Assembly (NCBI GenBank): GCA_964481705.1 | Contig: CAYZUC010000138.1 | Span: forward strand, 1 to 6,048 | DNA: 6,048 nucleotides | Origin: CAYZUC01 sp964481705 | GTDB taxonomy: Bacteria > Bacillota > Clostridia > Lachnospirales > Lachnospiraceae | Direction of reading: 5' to 3' | Shown: positions 1-6,048 of the stretch, piece after piece | Position numbering within the stretch: position 1 is the stretch's first letter | How the letters are laid out: each line of letters opens with the position of its first letter | Notes under the pieces: generated by a model | Databases searched by the model: none | Seen by the model: the letters and a program-made list of their open reading frames with translations, nothing else | What the model was told of the DNA's origin: nothing | Program-made: the position numbers and the translations under genes

Positions 1-2643
1 TCAGTTGTTTTGCTGCCTCAGCTATTTTGTCAAGGAAAAAGAGATGATGAGAAAGTAGCGTTATGGATAGATACATCCTATAAACTGAATCTTGGAGGCA
101 GGCCTCTTGTTCATGTTGACAATATGAAACAGGGACAGAGCTTCTATAAAAATGATGACAATAGTGATTGGGAAGACTTATCAGAAGAGAATGAGGACGA
201 ACGTTTTACTCCAAGACTCAAGTCCTTTACCAGAGTGGTAGACAATACTCCCGCCACGTCCATTAGTTTGAACAAAAGTACACTTTCGCTCAAAGGAGGA
301 CAGTCCGAGACGCTCATTGCTTCTATCCTTCCGAATAATGCGACCAATTACGGACTTGTATGGACATCTTCGGCTCCGAAGGTTGCGGAAGTAGCACAGG
401 ATGGTACGGTAACTGGAATAGGTACCGGTATAGCTACGATTACAGTTAAGACAGAAAATGGATTAAAAGCAACCTGTAACGTCCGTGTGATGAAAGATAT
501 CACAGCAATCGAAGCAATTCCAACAAAAAGGAGTATGAAGGTAGGCACGACAATTAGTAAGACAGACGTATCGGTATATGCATGCAGCGACAGCGGCCGT
601 ATCAAGCTGTTACCGGAGGAATATGCCATCACGTCTGTACAGATAGCCGAAGGAAAAAACAGTGTTACCGTTAATTATGGAACAGGTACCGTTCAATTGC
701 AGGCTATTGTGAATATTACTGGGGTGAAAGAAGAGAACCCCGAAGCAGACCACACACCACGCCTTATGCAGAAATCCGTTATGGTAAATCGTAAATTGAT
801 AAAGCAGGGGGGCTTCCGAATTATTCCGGCTGAAGGAACCGAAGCATATACAAGCATCAGTGAGAATGTTTATCAAGACTCTGGCTTGCGCACACAGATG
901 GAAGGAGTAAAACTCACACTGCTAAGGGAAGATGAATACCAGATTAGTGTGGCGGATACTCTTGCTCAAGGAAAGAAAAAGATATTTATCAAAGCAGATG
1001 TTACGATGAATGGAAAAACAGAGAGCTATGCACTTCCAATTATCATGCAGGTAAAGGATAAGACTCCGTCAGTCACGTTAAAAGTCCCGACCGTGAATGT
1101 ATTCTATTGTGATTTAGCGAGTCGTTCCAAAATCATTCAGGTGAAGACTTCAACCGGCACCCGAATCAGCACAATTAAGCTGGATGAAAAATTAAGCGAC
1201 TTCTTTCGAGTAGAGAAAATGCCATCGGGTAAGTTCAAAATGGTATATCAGCCGAAAGTGGAACCAGCCAATGCAAAGGAAGTCATAAACAAAGGAGTGG
1301 CATATGTATCGGTTGCAAGATATAAACAGCCAATACAGGTAAAGATTAAAATACCGGTTCAGGAAAAAGCTCCGCAGCTGAAGTCTTCCGAGGATAAGGT
1401 AGTCCTGAATCTGTACAAGAATACTAATCTGAAAAAAGTCATTCCTTTTGTGGACACCAAAGGATGTGAACAGGAGCTGGATGGCGTCAAATTTGCAGAC
1501 GAATCAATATCAGCCAACTTTACTGATATCGCTATTGAAGACGGCTACGTATCCATGACCTTGAAGGAGACTTCGAAGGATTACTTTAAAAAAGCAAAGA
1601 ACATAAAGCTCTATGTTTCGAGCTCTGAGTGGGCTTATATATTGCCGGTTAGCTTCAAATTCCAGGTCACCGATCGAATGCCCTCCATGAGCCTTGGTAA
1701 TAAGAAAATAACTCTGAACAAAGAGGATCCGACCGCATTCGGCGAGACATTTTTGAATTTCAATGCAAATCTTGGTCAGGATGGATATACCCTTGATGCG
1801 TCCTGCATAGAAGATATCAGTAAGGGCAGCGTAAGTGGTCCTGTTCCTGAGATATTGAAGATCACGGATACCAAGTATAGATTGGAGATCATGCCTTCGG
1901 AACAGGATGAGGTAGGAAGTTATCGATACAGGATTACACCAAAGATCACACAGAGCGGCGAGAAACTTAAGAGCAAAATACTTACAGTTTCCATTCAGAA
2001 GAAGCCAATCTCTGTGAAGCTGAAGCAGGTAAAGGGCAGTTCTTTGGATGTAGTAATGGGTGACCGGGCGACGATATCGTACTATGCGGAAATTAAGAAT
2101 CTTAACGCAAGTCTTATCTCGGCGGATGTCAATACGACGGATTCTCTATTTGAATCATCGCTTGATACAGATGAGAAAAATAAAACGATGATAAAACTGT
2201 CATTGAAAGAGGGAAGTAAACTACAAACAGGAGAAGAATATCCAGTTACTCTAAATGTTAAAATTCAAAAGGATAGCGGTGAGGTTCTCATGCTTAGAGG
2301 CGTAAAGCTTATACCTACTGCTGTTGAGAACAAAGTCAAATATCGCTTTCGTAATAGTAATGATAAGATTTCAGAATCGAGTGCAAGACCCTATGTGGAA
2401 AGCAAAGTGGAGACAACTTCGCATGTAAGAATCAAACTTGCTTCGATAAAGGATGTTTCGACAAGCATTCCTGAGGATGCTTTCTATGTGTATACATCCG
2501 CAGCTACAGGAAAAGTTCGGATTACCCTTCATGATGAGAGTAAAGTTAAGGTTGGAAAGGTTTACACCTTTACCTTTGCACTAACAGCTGGGGACGGGAC
2601 AAAAGAAGCAAAACAGAAGATAAGGGTCAAAATCGTAAAATAG
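1..2643 (+). CDS. Large Ig-like (BIG2) multi-domain surface/secreted protein, 5'-truncated by window edge
   Basis: The frame is open from base 1 to a TAG at 2641-2643 (880 codons visible). It has no signal peptide and no convincing start, so the true N-terminus lies upstream. The TTG at 10 is only the first start-like codon. Residues are counted from codon 10. Residues 1-47 are unrecognised, 49-64 are strongly acidic, and 82-160 form a BIG2 domain with the typical ISLN-start, VWTSS around W118, DGTVTG at 131-136 and a closing TCNVRV strand. Residues 163-241 form another Ig-like domain (TISKTDVSVY and NSVTVNYGTG strands). From 250 to 877 there are six modules of about 103 residues. BIG2-type proteins are usually exported and act in adhesion or as spacers between functional domains; here that role is inferred. 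The protein is rich in Lys, Ser and Thr, has few Cys, and ends in KIRVKIVK with no LPXTG, membrane helix, SLH or dockerin. Any anchor or catalytic domain would therefore be in the missing N-terminal part. Exported Ig-repeat protein: fairly sure. Specific function: unknown. Confidence 0.88.
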   Translation, partial: SVVLLPQLFCQGKRDDEKVALWIDTSYKLNLGGRPLVHVDNMKQGQSFYKNDDNSDWEDLSEENEDERFTPRLKSFTRVVDNTPATSISLNKSTLSLKGGQSETLIASILPNNATNYGLVWTSSAPKVAEVAQDGTVTGIGTGIATITVKTENGLKATCNVRVMKDITAIEAIPTKRSMKVGTTISKTDVSVYACSDSGRIKLLPEEYAITSVQIAEGKNSVTVNYGTGTVQLQAIVNITGVKEENPEADHTPRLMQKSVMVNRKLIKQGGFRIIPAEGTEAYTSISENVYQDSGLRTQMEGVKLTLLREDEYQISVADTLAQGKKKIFIKADVTMNGKTESYALPIIMQVKDKTPSVTLKVPTVNVFYCDLASRSKIIQVKTSTGTRISTIKLDEKLSDFFRVEKMPSGKFKMVYQPKVEPANAKEVINKGVAYVSVARYKQPIQVKIKIPVQEKAPQLKSSEDKVVLNLYKNTNLKKVIPFVDTKGCEQELDGVKFADESISANFTDIAIEDGYVSMTLKETSKDYFKKAKNIKLYVSSSEWAYILPVSFKFQVTDRMPSMSLGNKKITLNKEDPTAFGETFLNFNANLGQDGYTLDASCIEDISKGSVSGPVPEILKITDTKYRLEIMPSEQDEVGSYRYRITPKITQSGEKLKSKILTVSIQKKPISVKLKQVKGSSLDVVMGDRATISYYAEIKNLNASLISADVNTTDSLFESSLDTDEKNKTMIKLSLKEGSKLQTGEEYPVTLNVKIQKDSGEVLMLRGVKLIPTAVENKVKYRFRNSNDKISESSARPYVESKVETTSHVRIKLASIKDVSTSIPEDAFYVYTSAATGKVRITLHDESKVKVGKVYTFTFALTAGDGTKEAKQKIRVKIVK
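154..201 (+). other. Acidic linker inside the Ig-like protein
   Basis: Residues 49-64 (counted from the codon at base 10) carry ten Asp/Glu and no Lys or Arg. They separate an unrecognised N-terminal segment from the chain of Ig-like domains. The composition suggests a flexible, exposed, possibly cation-binding linker marking a domain boundary. That role is inferred from composition only. Confidence 0.5.
253..489 (+). other. BIG2 (bacterial Ig-like, group 2) domain
   Basis: Residues 82-160 (counted from the codon at base 10) read as a canonical BIG2 fold of about 80 residues. The landmarks in order are an opening SISLNKSTLSL strand, the GGQSETL turn, the ILPNNAT segment, VWTSSAPKVAEV with Trp118, the DGTVTGIGTG hairpin and a closing ATITVKT...TCNVRV strand pair. 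BIG2 domains are known from adhesins such as intimin/invasin and from many Clostridia surface proteins, where they act as rigid spacers or ligand-binding modules. Which of these applies here cannot be seen. Confidence 0.85.
757..2640 (+). repeat. Six tandem ~103-residue divergent beta-sandwich modules (protein-level repeat)
   Basis: A recurring junction, a beta strand followed by one or more charged residues or a turn and then Pro, falls at residues 250 (DHTP), 353 (KDKTP), 455 (QEKAP), 558 (TDRMP), 666 (QKKP) and 769 (KLIP), counted from the codon at base 10. The spacings are 103, 102, 103, 108 and 103, and the last module runs 109 residues to the C-terminus. Modules tend to open with a short strand, often followed by a V-hydrophobic-LN strand, carry a middle segment (DEYQISV, DFFRVEK, DYFKKAK, DAFYVYT-like), and close with an alternating strand such as LPIIMQV, QVKIKIP, LPVSFKF or ILTVSIQ. 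Sequence identity between modules is low and DNA identity is not obvious, so this is an old duplication or a shared fold rather than a recent tandem repeat. The modules are probably Ig/cadherin-like stalk domains, by inference. Confidence 0.6.
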
Positions 2644-2651
2644 GAAAGAAA

Positions 2652-2676
2652 CAATGGGGGCGTTAGGCCCCCATTG
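2652..2676 (+). terminator. Probable intrinsic terminator after the Ig-like protein gene
   Basis: A perfect 10-bp inverted repeat (CAATGGGGGC / GCCCCCATTG) encloses a 5-base loop GTTAG, starting 8 bases after the TAG. The stem is GC-rich near the loop. The downstream run is weak: AATGTCTTGTCT is only moderately T-rich. Termination may therefore be inefficient or need a factor. Position and stem quality still argue for an end-of-transcript element. Confidence 0.7.
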
Positions 2677-2682
2677 AATGTC

Positions 2683-2711
2683 TTGTCTACTTATGCAAAA
2701 TGTTGTAAAAT
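2683..2711 (+). promoter_or_regulatory. Candidate sigma-A-type promoter for the vanZ-like/giant membrane protein unit
   Basis: TTGTCT (2683-2688, four of six matches to TTGACA) and TAAAAT (2706-2711, five of six matches to TATAAT) are separated by 17 bases. This would start transcription near 2718, about 44 bases before the ATG at 2762. It sits directly behind the hairpin, as expected for a new transcription unit. The region is AT-rich, so chance matches are likely. A second -10-like GATAAT at 2720-2725 has no good -35 partner. Confidence 0.4.
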
Positions 2712-2745
2712 ATAGGAGTGATAATCATATTAGCAAAAATACATA

Positions 2746-2755
2746 AAGGTGGGGG
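2746..2755 (+). promoter_or_regulatory. Ribosome binding site of the VanZ-family gene
   Basis: AAGGTGGGGG ends 6 bases before the ATG at 2762. It is a purine-rich Shine-Dalgarno-like stretch containing AGGTG, complementary to the 16S rRNA 3' end, and it supports that ATG as the start. Confidence 0.6.
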
Positions 2756-2761
2756 CATATT

Positions 2762-3301
2762 ATGTTTAATACAATTTGGAGTGATTTTCAGGGGACATTT
2801 TCCTGTGTTTTAATAGCGTGCTTTTTGGCGCTGTTATGCATGGTTTTACGAGTTCTGTACCTTTACAATAAAAGGGAAAAGCTCAGATTTGTCGTACTGT
2901 TGGGAGAATTTCTGTTCTTAACTTATTTTGTTACCGTATGGTTGTATGAATTCTTCGCAAGAGAACCTGGGTCTGCTCAAGGTATGGTATTACTGCCCTT
3001 TCAAGATTGGATGTCGTCCGGGTCGGATCATATTCCTTTTGTAGAAGCAGTTCTAATGTATATTCCTTTTGGTGTTTTGTTACCGACAGTATGGGAAGGA
3101 GCAAGAAAGCTAACCTATGTTTTTTTTGCATCTATGCTTACAAGTGGTGTATTGGAAATCATGCAGCTTTGGAAGCAGCGCGGTGTTTTTCAGGTTGATG
3201 ATATTATTGCCAATACAATTGGAGGCGCTATAGGATTCATTTTATGGGGATTTGCGATTACCATTATTAATGGAACGCACGAAAACAAAGGACGTAAATA
3301 G
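2762..3301 (+). CDS. VanZ-family integral membrane protein
   Basis: This 179-residue protein (ATG to TAG) is of normal length for a stand-alone VanZ-family protein. Hydrophobic segments at about 13-35, 42-63, 91-110, 117-135 and 150-170 predict four to five membrane helices. Family landmarks are visible: LLPF at 77-80, YIPFGVLLP at 100-108, S128 with LE at 131-132 and Q135, R140, and the VDDIIANTIGG block at 145-155 followed by G158. The family's usual NxxxFxPxG motif is altered: the Asn position is Ala96 and the Phe is Tyr100. VanZ of Tn1546 gives low-level teicoplanin resistance, but most chromosomal relatives have no known function and also occur as parts of larger membrane proteins. No vanA/vanH/vanX-type gene is nearby, so glycopeptide resistance should not be assumed. 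The gene starts a probable two-gene unit, with the next gene 20 bp downstream and no hairpin between them. Family assignment: strong. Role: unknown, presumably in the cell envelope. Confidence 0.88.
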   Translation: MFNTIWSDFQGTFSCVLIACFLALLCMVLRVLYLYNKREKLRFVVLLGEFLFLTYFVTVWLYEFFAREPGSAQGMVLLPFQDWMSSGSDHIPFVEAVLMYIPFGVLLPTVWEGARKLTYVFFASMLTSGVLEIMQLWKQRGVFQVDDIIANTIGGAIGFILWGFAITIINGTHENKGRK

Positions 3302-3306
3302 TATTT

Positions 3307-3314
3307 GGGAAGGG
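3307..3314 (+). promoter_or_regulatory. Ribosome binding site deciding the GTG start of the giant membrane protein
   Basis: GGGAAGGG lies 7 bases before the GTG at 3322. The same frame is closed upstream by a TAA at 3295-3297, so the start must lie in or after this stretch. Only this GTG is at a suitable distance: TTG at 3331 is further away, and the first in-frame ATG (3601) has no purine-rich site in front of it. Confidence 0.6.
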
Positions 3315-3321
3315 TTTACTT

Positions 3322-6048
3322 GTGGAATCTTTGGGATTATTAATTATTATTATCATTCTGGTGCTTATAAACATTACGAATTATCGTGATGCACAGAGAT
3401 ACAGAAAAGAGTTATTAGAGCTTAGAAAACGTTATACACAGTTGCAGCAGTCACAGACAAATCCACCGACGCAGCTACAGCAGTCACAGGTAAATCCGCA
3501 GACGCAGCAGCAGTCACAGGCAAGTCCGCAGACGCAGCAGCAACAGATACGGATTTCTGAGACAAAACAACCAACAAAAGTACATAGAAAAATCAGCACT
3601 ATGAGTCTGGTCTTTACGATTGGAGTCCTTTTTATTGTGATTGCAGGTGCAATTTTTGCAACTACAACATGGAGCGTACTTCCGAATCTTATAAAAGCCT
3701 CTCTAATGGTGTTTTTAATTACGGTTTTTTTTGGAGCTGCCTACCTCGCTCGAAGAAAACTTGAACTTCAACAGACAAGCTTGACTTTTTATTCTCTAGC
3801 ATGCTGCTTTATTCCGCTTTCCTTTTTAGGAATGGGATATTTCCGACTGTTGGGAGAGTTCTTCTCGGTAGAAGGAGCAGGAAGATACTTACTTGCATTA
3901 TCAGCATGTATTTGCCTTAGTGTTGCCTGCAGATTAGGATTTCGAATCTATCAAAACAAGCTGTATGTTTGGTTTACATATGCGGCAGTTACGGCCGCCG
4001 TTTACGCAATTTCCTGTCAGATTTCATCTCGTATTGATGTACGCTGGCTGTTTATGATGATTTACTGTATGCTGCTTTTGGCTGCAAAAAAGGTTTTGAA
4101 AGAGAACAACAGAGAACCGTATGCTTATTCCAAGTATATGGAAGTTTTGTTGTGTTTTAATACAGTGATGATCCTTCTTGAGATGTTTCGGAATATGTCG
4201 TTTCCATATGTACGTGGCAACGGTGTATGGGCACTTAGTATGCTTTTCATTATTGTGGTGATGACCTATTATATTATTTCCTGTGAGCAGAAATGGATGA
4301 AAACGATTCATCCGTTTATCACAGTAGCACTCATTTGTGGATACTTTGACTTCAACTGGTTTTTACTAGTGGCTTTGCTTATAGTGTTCCTTTTTTACTT
4401 TTTTCTGAAGGTGAAGGGAGAGAATGTATTACGGACAAGAGTTTCCGATTTCCTGTTTTCGTTTGTATCTATTCTCTTATTTCTTTTTTCCAGTGAGACG
4501 CAGATGGAACGATTTGCTTGGATTCTGATTAGCATTATGTTATTGGTTCTATCAACAGAACATGTTCAGAAATGGTATACAAAGCTGGCGTGTTATCTAC
4601 TGCCATGGACCATGGTGTTCTCCTATTTTGCGATGCGTGATGTAGCGGAGCTGGTAAGGAACCTGGAAGAGCTTGTCTATCTGCTGCTGGTAGTATCGGT
4701 TGTGCTTTCCTTACTTTTGGTGTTTGGCAAGATAGGTTCTTTTTTAGACCGGTATCTTATTCCTTTTTTGATAGTTATTGGTTTTTGGGGTCCGTTGATG
4801 ACAATTGCTATGTATTTGTTTGATAAAAATGAGTACGTGCTCGCATACTCCTTCCTTGTGTTTGTGGTTCTTGGCTGTTTGTTAAAGAGATGCTGTTCAG
4901 AACTTTCGCAGTCACCCTATTTGGAAACAGCATTGGGGAGCATATCGGGTATTTTTGTGTTTGGCTCCATAATGATAGAAACTGCTTGTCATATCTTTTT
5001 GCCGGAGTGGAGTAACGTGACAAATCACATGGTAATGGCTTTGATTTTCTTCTCCATCGCATGCATTTATGAATGGGTTGGTGGTCGTATTACGAATGAA
5101 CGATTGTGTAAGGGAATTCGATATTTAATACCATCCATCCTTTATTTCTTTCTTATCGTAGTCGATTTTAATTACTTGATTAAGCCGGAAGACTATTTTT
5201 TCTATGGACTTGTTGTAACGATAATATGCTTTCTTTATCAGATTCTTTTACGAAAAAGGAAACAGAATCTGGTGAGTGGATTTGTATCGTTGACCGTACT
5301 TGTTGTGAATATTGTCTGTATGACGGAGTGGTTAGATTTTGATGATGGAGTATCTTGTCTTATTATGCTTTTCCTTTATATTGTCTTTTTTCTCTGCAGT
5401 CTTATGTTTCATCACGGTCATAAGATGGTGGAAAGGGAAGAGCAGACAGAGGGAGAAGAGGGTGTTGTTGTCATAGACTGGTATCGGATTTTGATGATAT
5501 TGCCGATCCTGTATTTATGGTACTATGATGCAGGTTCTCTATGGACGACCTGTACTAATATTCTTCTGTCAATTTATGCTCTGATGTATTATAATAAAAT
5601 CTCGGAGAAGGCAAATCCTTGGATTCTATCGGTGTCAGCGTTTTGGCTATATATTGCCTGGCGGACACAGCATATTTGGAAAGTACCCAATTTGATTCGA
5701 ACCGAGTGGAATATGCTCCCGGCAGTTTCCTACACTGCTTTTCTATATCGAGTCGTATGGCGTGGCAAAGAGAAGATCTTTTCTTGGATTTTCTATGCGA
5801 CTGTGGCATTATGTTTGTTTGTTCAAGCAATGGATGCTATACATAGTATGGAGCTGATTGATATTTTGCTGCTGGGGATTTCGGCATTCCTCATTTTCAT
5901 TCTTTCCTTTTATTTTAAAAGGAAACGGTGGTTTCTTCTTTCGGCGGTCACATTGGTTTCCTTATGCTTTTATGTTTCAAGAAGCTTCTGGCTGAGTCTG
6001 GCATGGTGGGTATATCTGTTGGTGGTGGGAGTATCGCTGATTACGATT
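3322..6048 (+). CDS. Giant polytopic membrane protein with N-terminal anchor and Gln-rich linker (3'-truncated by window edge)
   Basis: I translated this frame by hand from the GTG at 3322. It has no stop through 6048, giving 909 residues so far. Residues 4-18 (GLLIIIIILVLINI core) form one membrane helix. Residues 22-43 are charged and helical (RDAQRYRKELLELRKR), possibly a short coiled coil. Residues 41-75 are a Gln/Ser/Pro/Thr linker of degenerate 10-11-residue repeats. From about 94 to the window end there are roughly 25-30 hydrophobic helices with short loops and one clearly acidic loop (702-713, EREEQTEGEE). The positive-inside rule puts the first helix N-out and the linker in the cytoplasm. 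The first polytopic part (94-175: helix, ATTTW, LPNLIK, helix, ARRK, helix) is reminiscent of DUF2157-type proteins, which have no known function; this is a weak, unaided resemblance. No catalytic, nucleotide-binding or transporter motif was recognised. It is probably translated from the same mRNA as the VanZ-family gene, which ends 20 bp upstream. An unknown envelope-related role is the safest call. Confidence 0.82.
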   Translation, partial: MESLGLLIIIIILVLINITNYRDAQRYRKELLELRKRYTQLQQSQTNPPTQLQQSQVNPQTQQQSQASPQTQQQQIRISETKQPTKVHRKISTMSLVFTIGVLFIVIAGAIFATTTWSVLPNLIKASLMVFLITVFFGAAYLARRKLELQQTSLTFYSLACCFIPLSFLGMGYFRLLGEFFSVEGAGRYLLALSACICLSVACRLGFRIYQNKLYVWFTYAAVTAAVYAISCQISSRIDVRWLFMMIYCMLLLAAKKVLKENNREPYAYSKYMEVLLCFNTVMILLEMFRNMSFPYVRGNGVWALSMLFIIVVMTYYIISCEQKWMKTIHPFITVALICGYFDFNWFLLVALLIVFLFYFFLKVKGENVLRTRVSDFLFSFVSILLFLFSSETQMERFAWILISIMLLVLSTEHVQKWYTKLACYLLPWTMVFSYFAMRDVAELVRNLEELVYLLLVVSVVLSLLLVFGKIGSFLDRYLIPFLIVIGFWGPLMTIAMYLFDKNEYVLAYSFLVFVVLGCLLKRCCSELSQSPYLETALGSISGIFVFGSIMIETACHIFLPEWSNVTNHMVMALIFFSIACIYEWVGGRITNERLCKGIRYLIPSILYFFLIVVDFNYLIKPEDYFFYGLVVTIICFLYQILLRKRKQNLVSGFVSLTVLVVNIVCMTEWLDFDDGVSCLIMLFLYIVFFLCSLMFHHGHKMVEREEQTEGEEGVVVIDWYRILMILPILYLWYYDAGSLWTTCTNILLSIYALMYYNKISEKANPWILSVSAFWLYIAWRTQHIWKVPNLIRTEWNMLPAVSYTAFLYRVVWRGKEKIFSWIFYATVALCLFVQAMDAIHSMELIDILLLGISAFLIFILSFYFKRKRWFLLSAVTLVSLCFYVSRSFWLSLAWWVYLLVVGVSLITI
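3442..3546 (+). repeat. In-frame degenerate 33/30-bp tandem repeat encoding a Gln-rich linker
   Basis: Three consecutive units run 3442-3474, 3475-3507 and 3508-3537, with a partial fourth of CAG/CAA codons at 3538-3546. The encoded units are LQQSQTNPPTQ, LQQSQVNPQTQ and QQSQASPQTQ. Units share the CAGCAGTCACAG core and an ACGCAG end. Units 2 and 3 are nearly identical at the DNA level (CCGCAGACGCAG shared), which points to recent duplication. All unit lengths are multiples of three, so copy-number change would keep the frame. The peptide is likely a flexible cytoplasmic spacer between the N-terminal helix and the polytopic domain. Confidence 0.85.

Noticed and set aside
10..12. TTG at 10 as the true start of the Ig-like protein gene
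   Set aside because: The frame is open to base 1, there is no room for a ribosome binding site, and the first residues are not a signal peptide. The gene almost certainly continues upstream.
144..876. Three minus-strand open frames of 67-94 codons opposite the Ig-like gene
   Set aside because: They lie within a well-supported coding frame, lack ribosome binding sites or recognisable motifs, and look like chance antisense frames.
2644..2761. Riboswitch or small RNA in the intergenic spacer
   Set aside because: Only 118 bases are available, and the sole strong structure is the terminator-like hairpin directly after the stop codon. No conserved aptamer core was recognised.
2931..3198. Small open frames on both strands inside the VanZ-family gene
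   Set aside because: They are out-of-frame shadows of a gene with clear family motifs.
2762..3301. Glycopeptide (teicoplanin) resistance gene vanZ of a van cluster
   Set aside because: The protein belongs to the VanZ family, but no ligase, dehydrogenase, dipeptidase or VanR/VanS-type gene is in the window. Family membership alone does not show resistance.
3442..3546. Short repeats as a CRISPR array
   Set aside because: The units are contiguous without unique spacers, lie in frame within an open coding frame, and vary at codon level. It is a coding tandem repeat.
3601..3603. ATG at 3601 as the start of the giant membrane protein
   Set aside because: No purine-rich site precedes it. The frame upstream, with an anchor helix and repeat linker, is well formed and has a good binding site before GTG 3322.
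4024..5846. Small open frames (4024-4311 -, 4808-5062 -, 5555-5830 -, 5619-5846 +) inside the giant membrane protein gene
   Set aside because: The main frame is continuously open with membrane-protein composition throughout. These short frames show no start signals or domains.

Overview
The window looks like a piece of a Firmicutes chromosome, most likely from a gut or rumen Clostridia/Lachnospiraceae-type bacterium. This is inferred from the moderately AT-rich composition, strong purine-rich ribosome binding sites, a GTG start, and the protein types (a multi-Ig-like secreted protein with a BIG2 domain, a VanZ-family membrane protein, and a very large Firmicutes-style polytopic membrane protein). 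No marker gene fixes the species. All three genes lie on the + strand and fill the window almost completely.

Region 1 (1-2643) is the 3' part of a long gene whose start lies upstream. It encodes a presumably exported protein built of beta-sandwich modules: an unrecognised segment, a very acidic linker, one clear BIG2 (bacterial Ig-like group 2) domain, a second Ig-like domain, then six consecutive modules with a period of about 103 residues. No LPXTG sorting signal, C-terminal membrane anchor, SLH or dockerin module is visible. The gene is followed at once by a perfect 10-bp GC-rich hairpin, probably its terminator.

Region 2 (2644-2761) is the intergenic spacer. It carries that hairpin, a plausible sigma-A-type promoter just behind it, and a strong ribosome binding site.

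Region 3 (2762-6048 and beyond) looks like a separate two-gene transcription unit. A 179-residue VanZ-family membrane protein is followed after only 20 bp by a GTG-started reading frame that is open to the right edge (909 codons so far). That second protein is unusual: a single N-terminal membrane helix, a charged helical stretch, a short Gln-rich linker made of degenerate 10-11-residue repeats, and then a very hydrophobic domain of some 25-30 predicted membrane helices. Its first helices faintly resemble DUF2157-type membrane proteins.

How the genes cooperate is not shown by the sequence. The layout (surface Ig-like protein, then VanZ plus a giant membrane protein) is compatible with a cell-envelope locus, but the hairpin and promoter suggest that the first gene is transcribed separately. 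No RNA gene, mobile element, CRISPR array or replication origin was seen.
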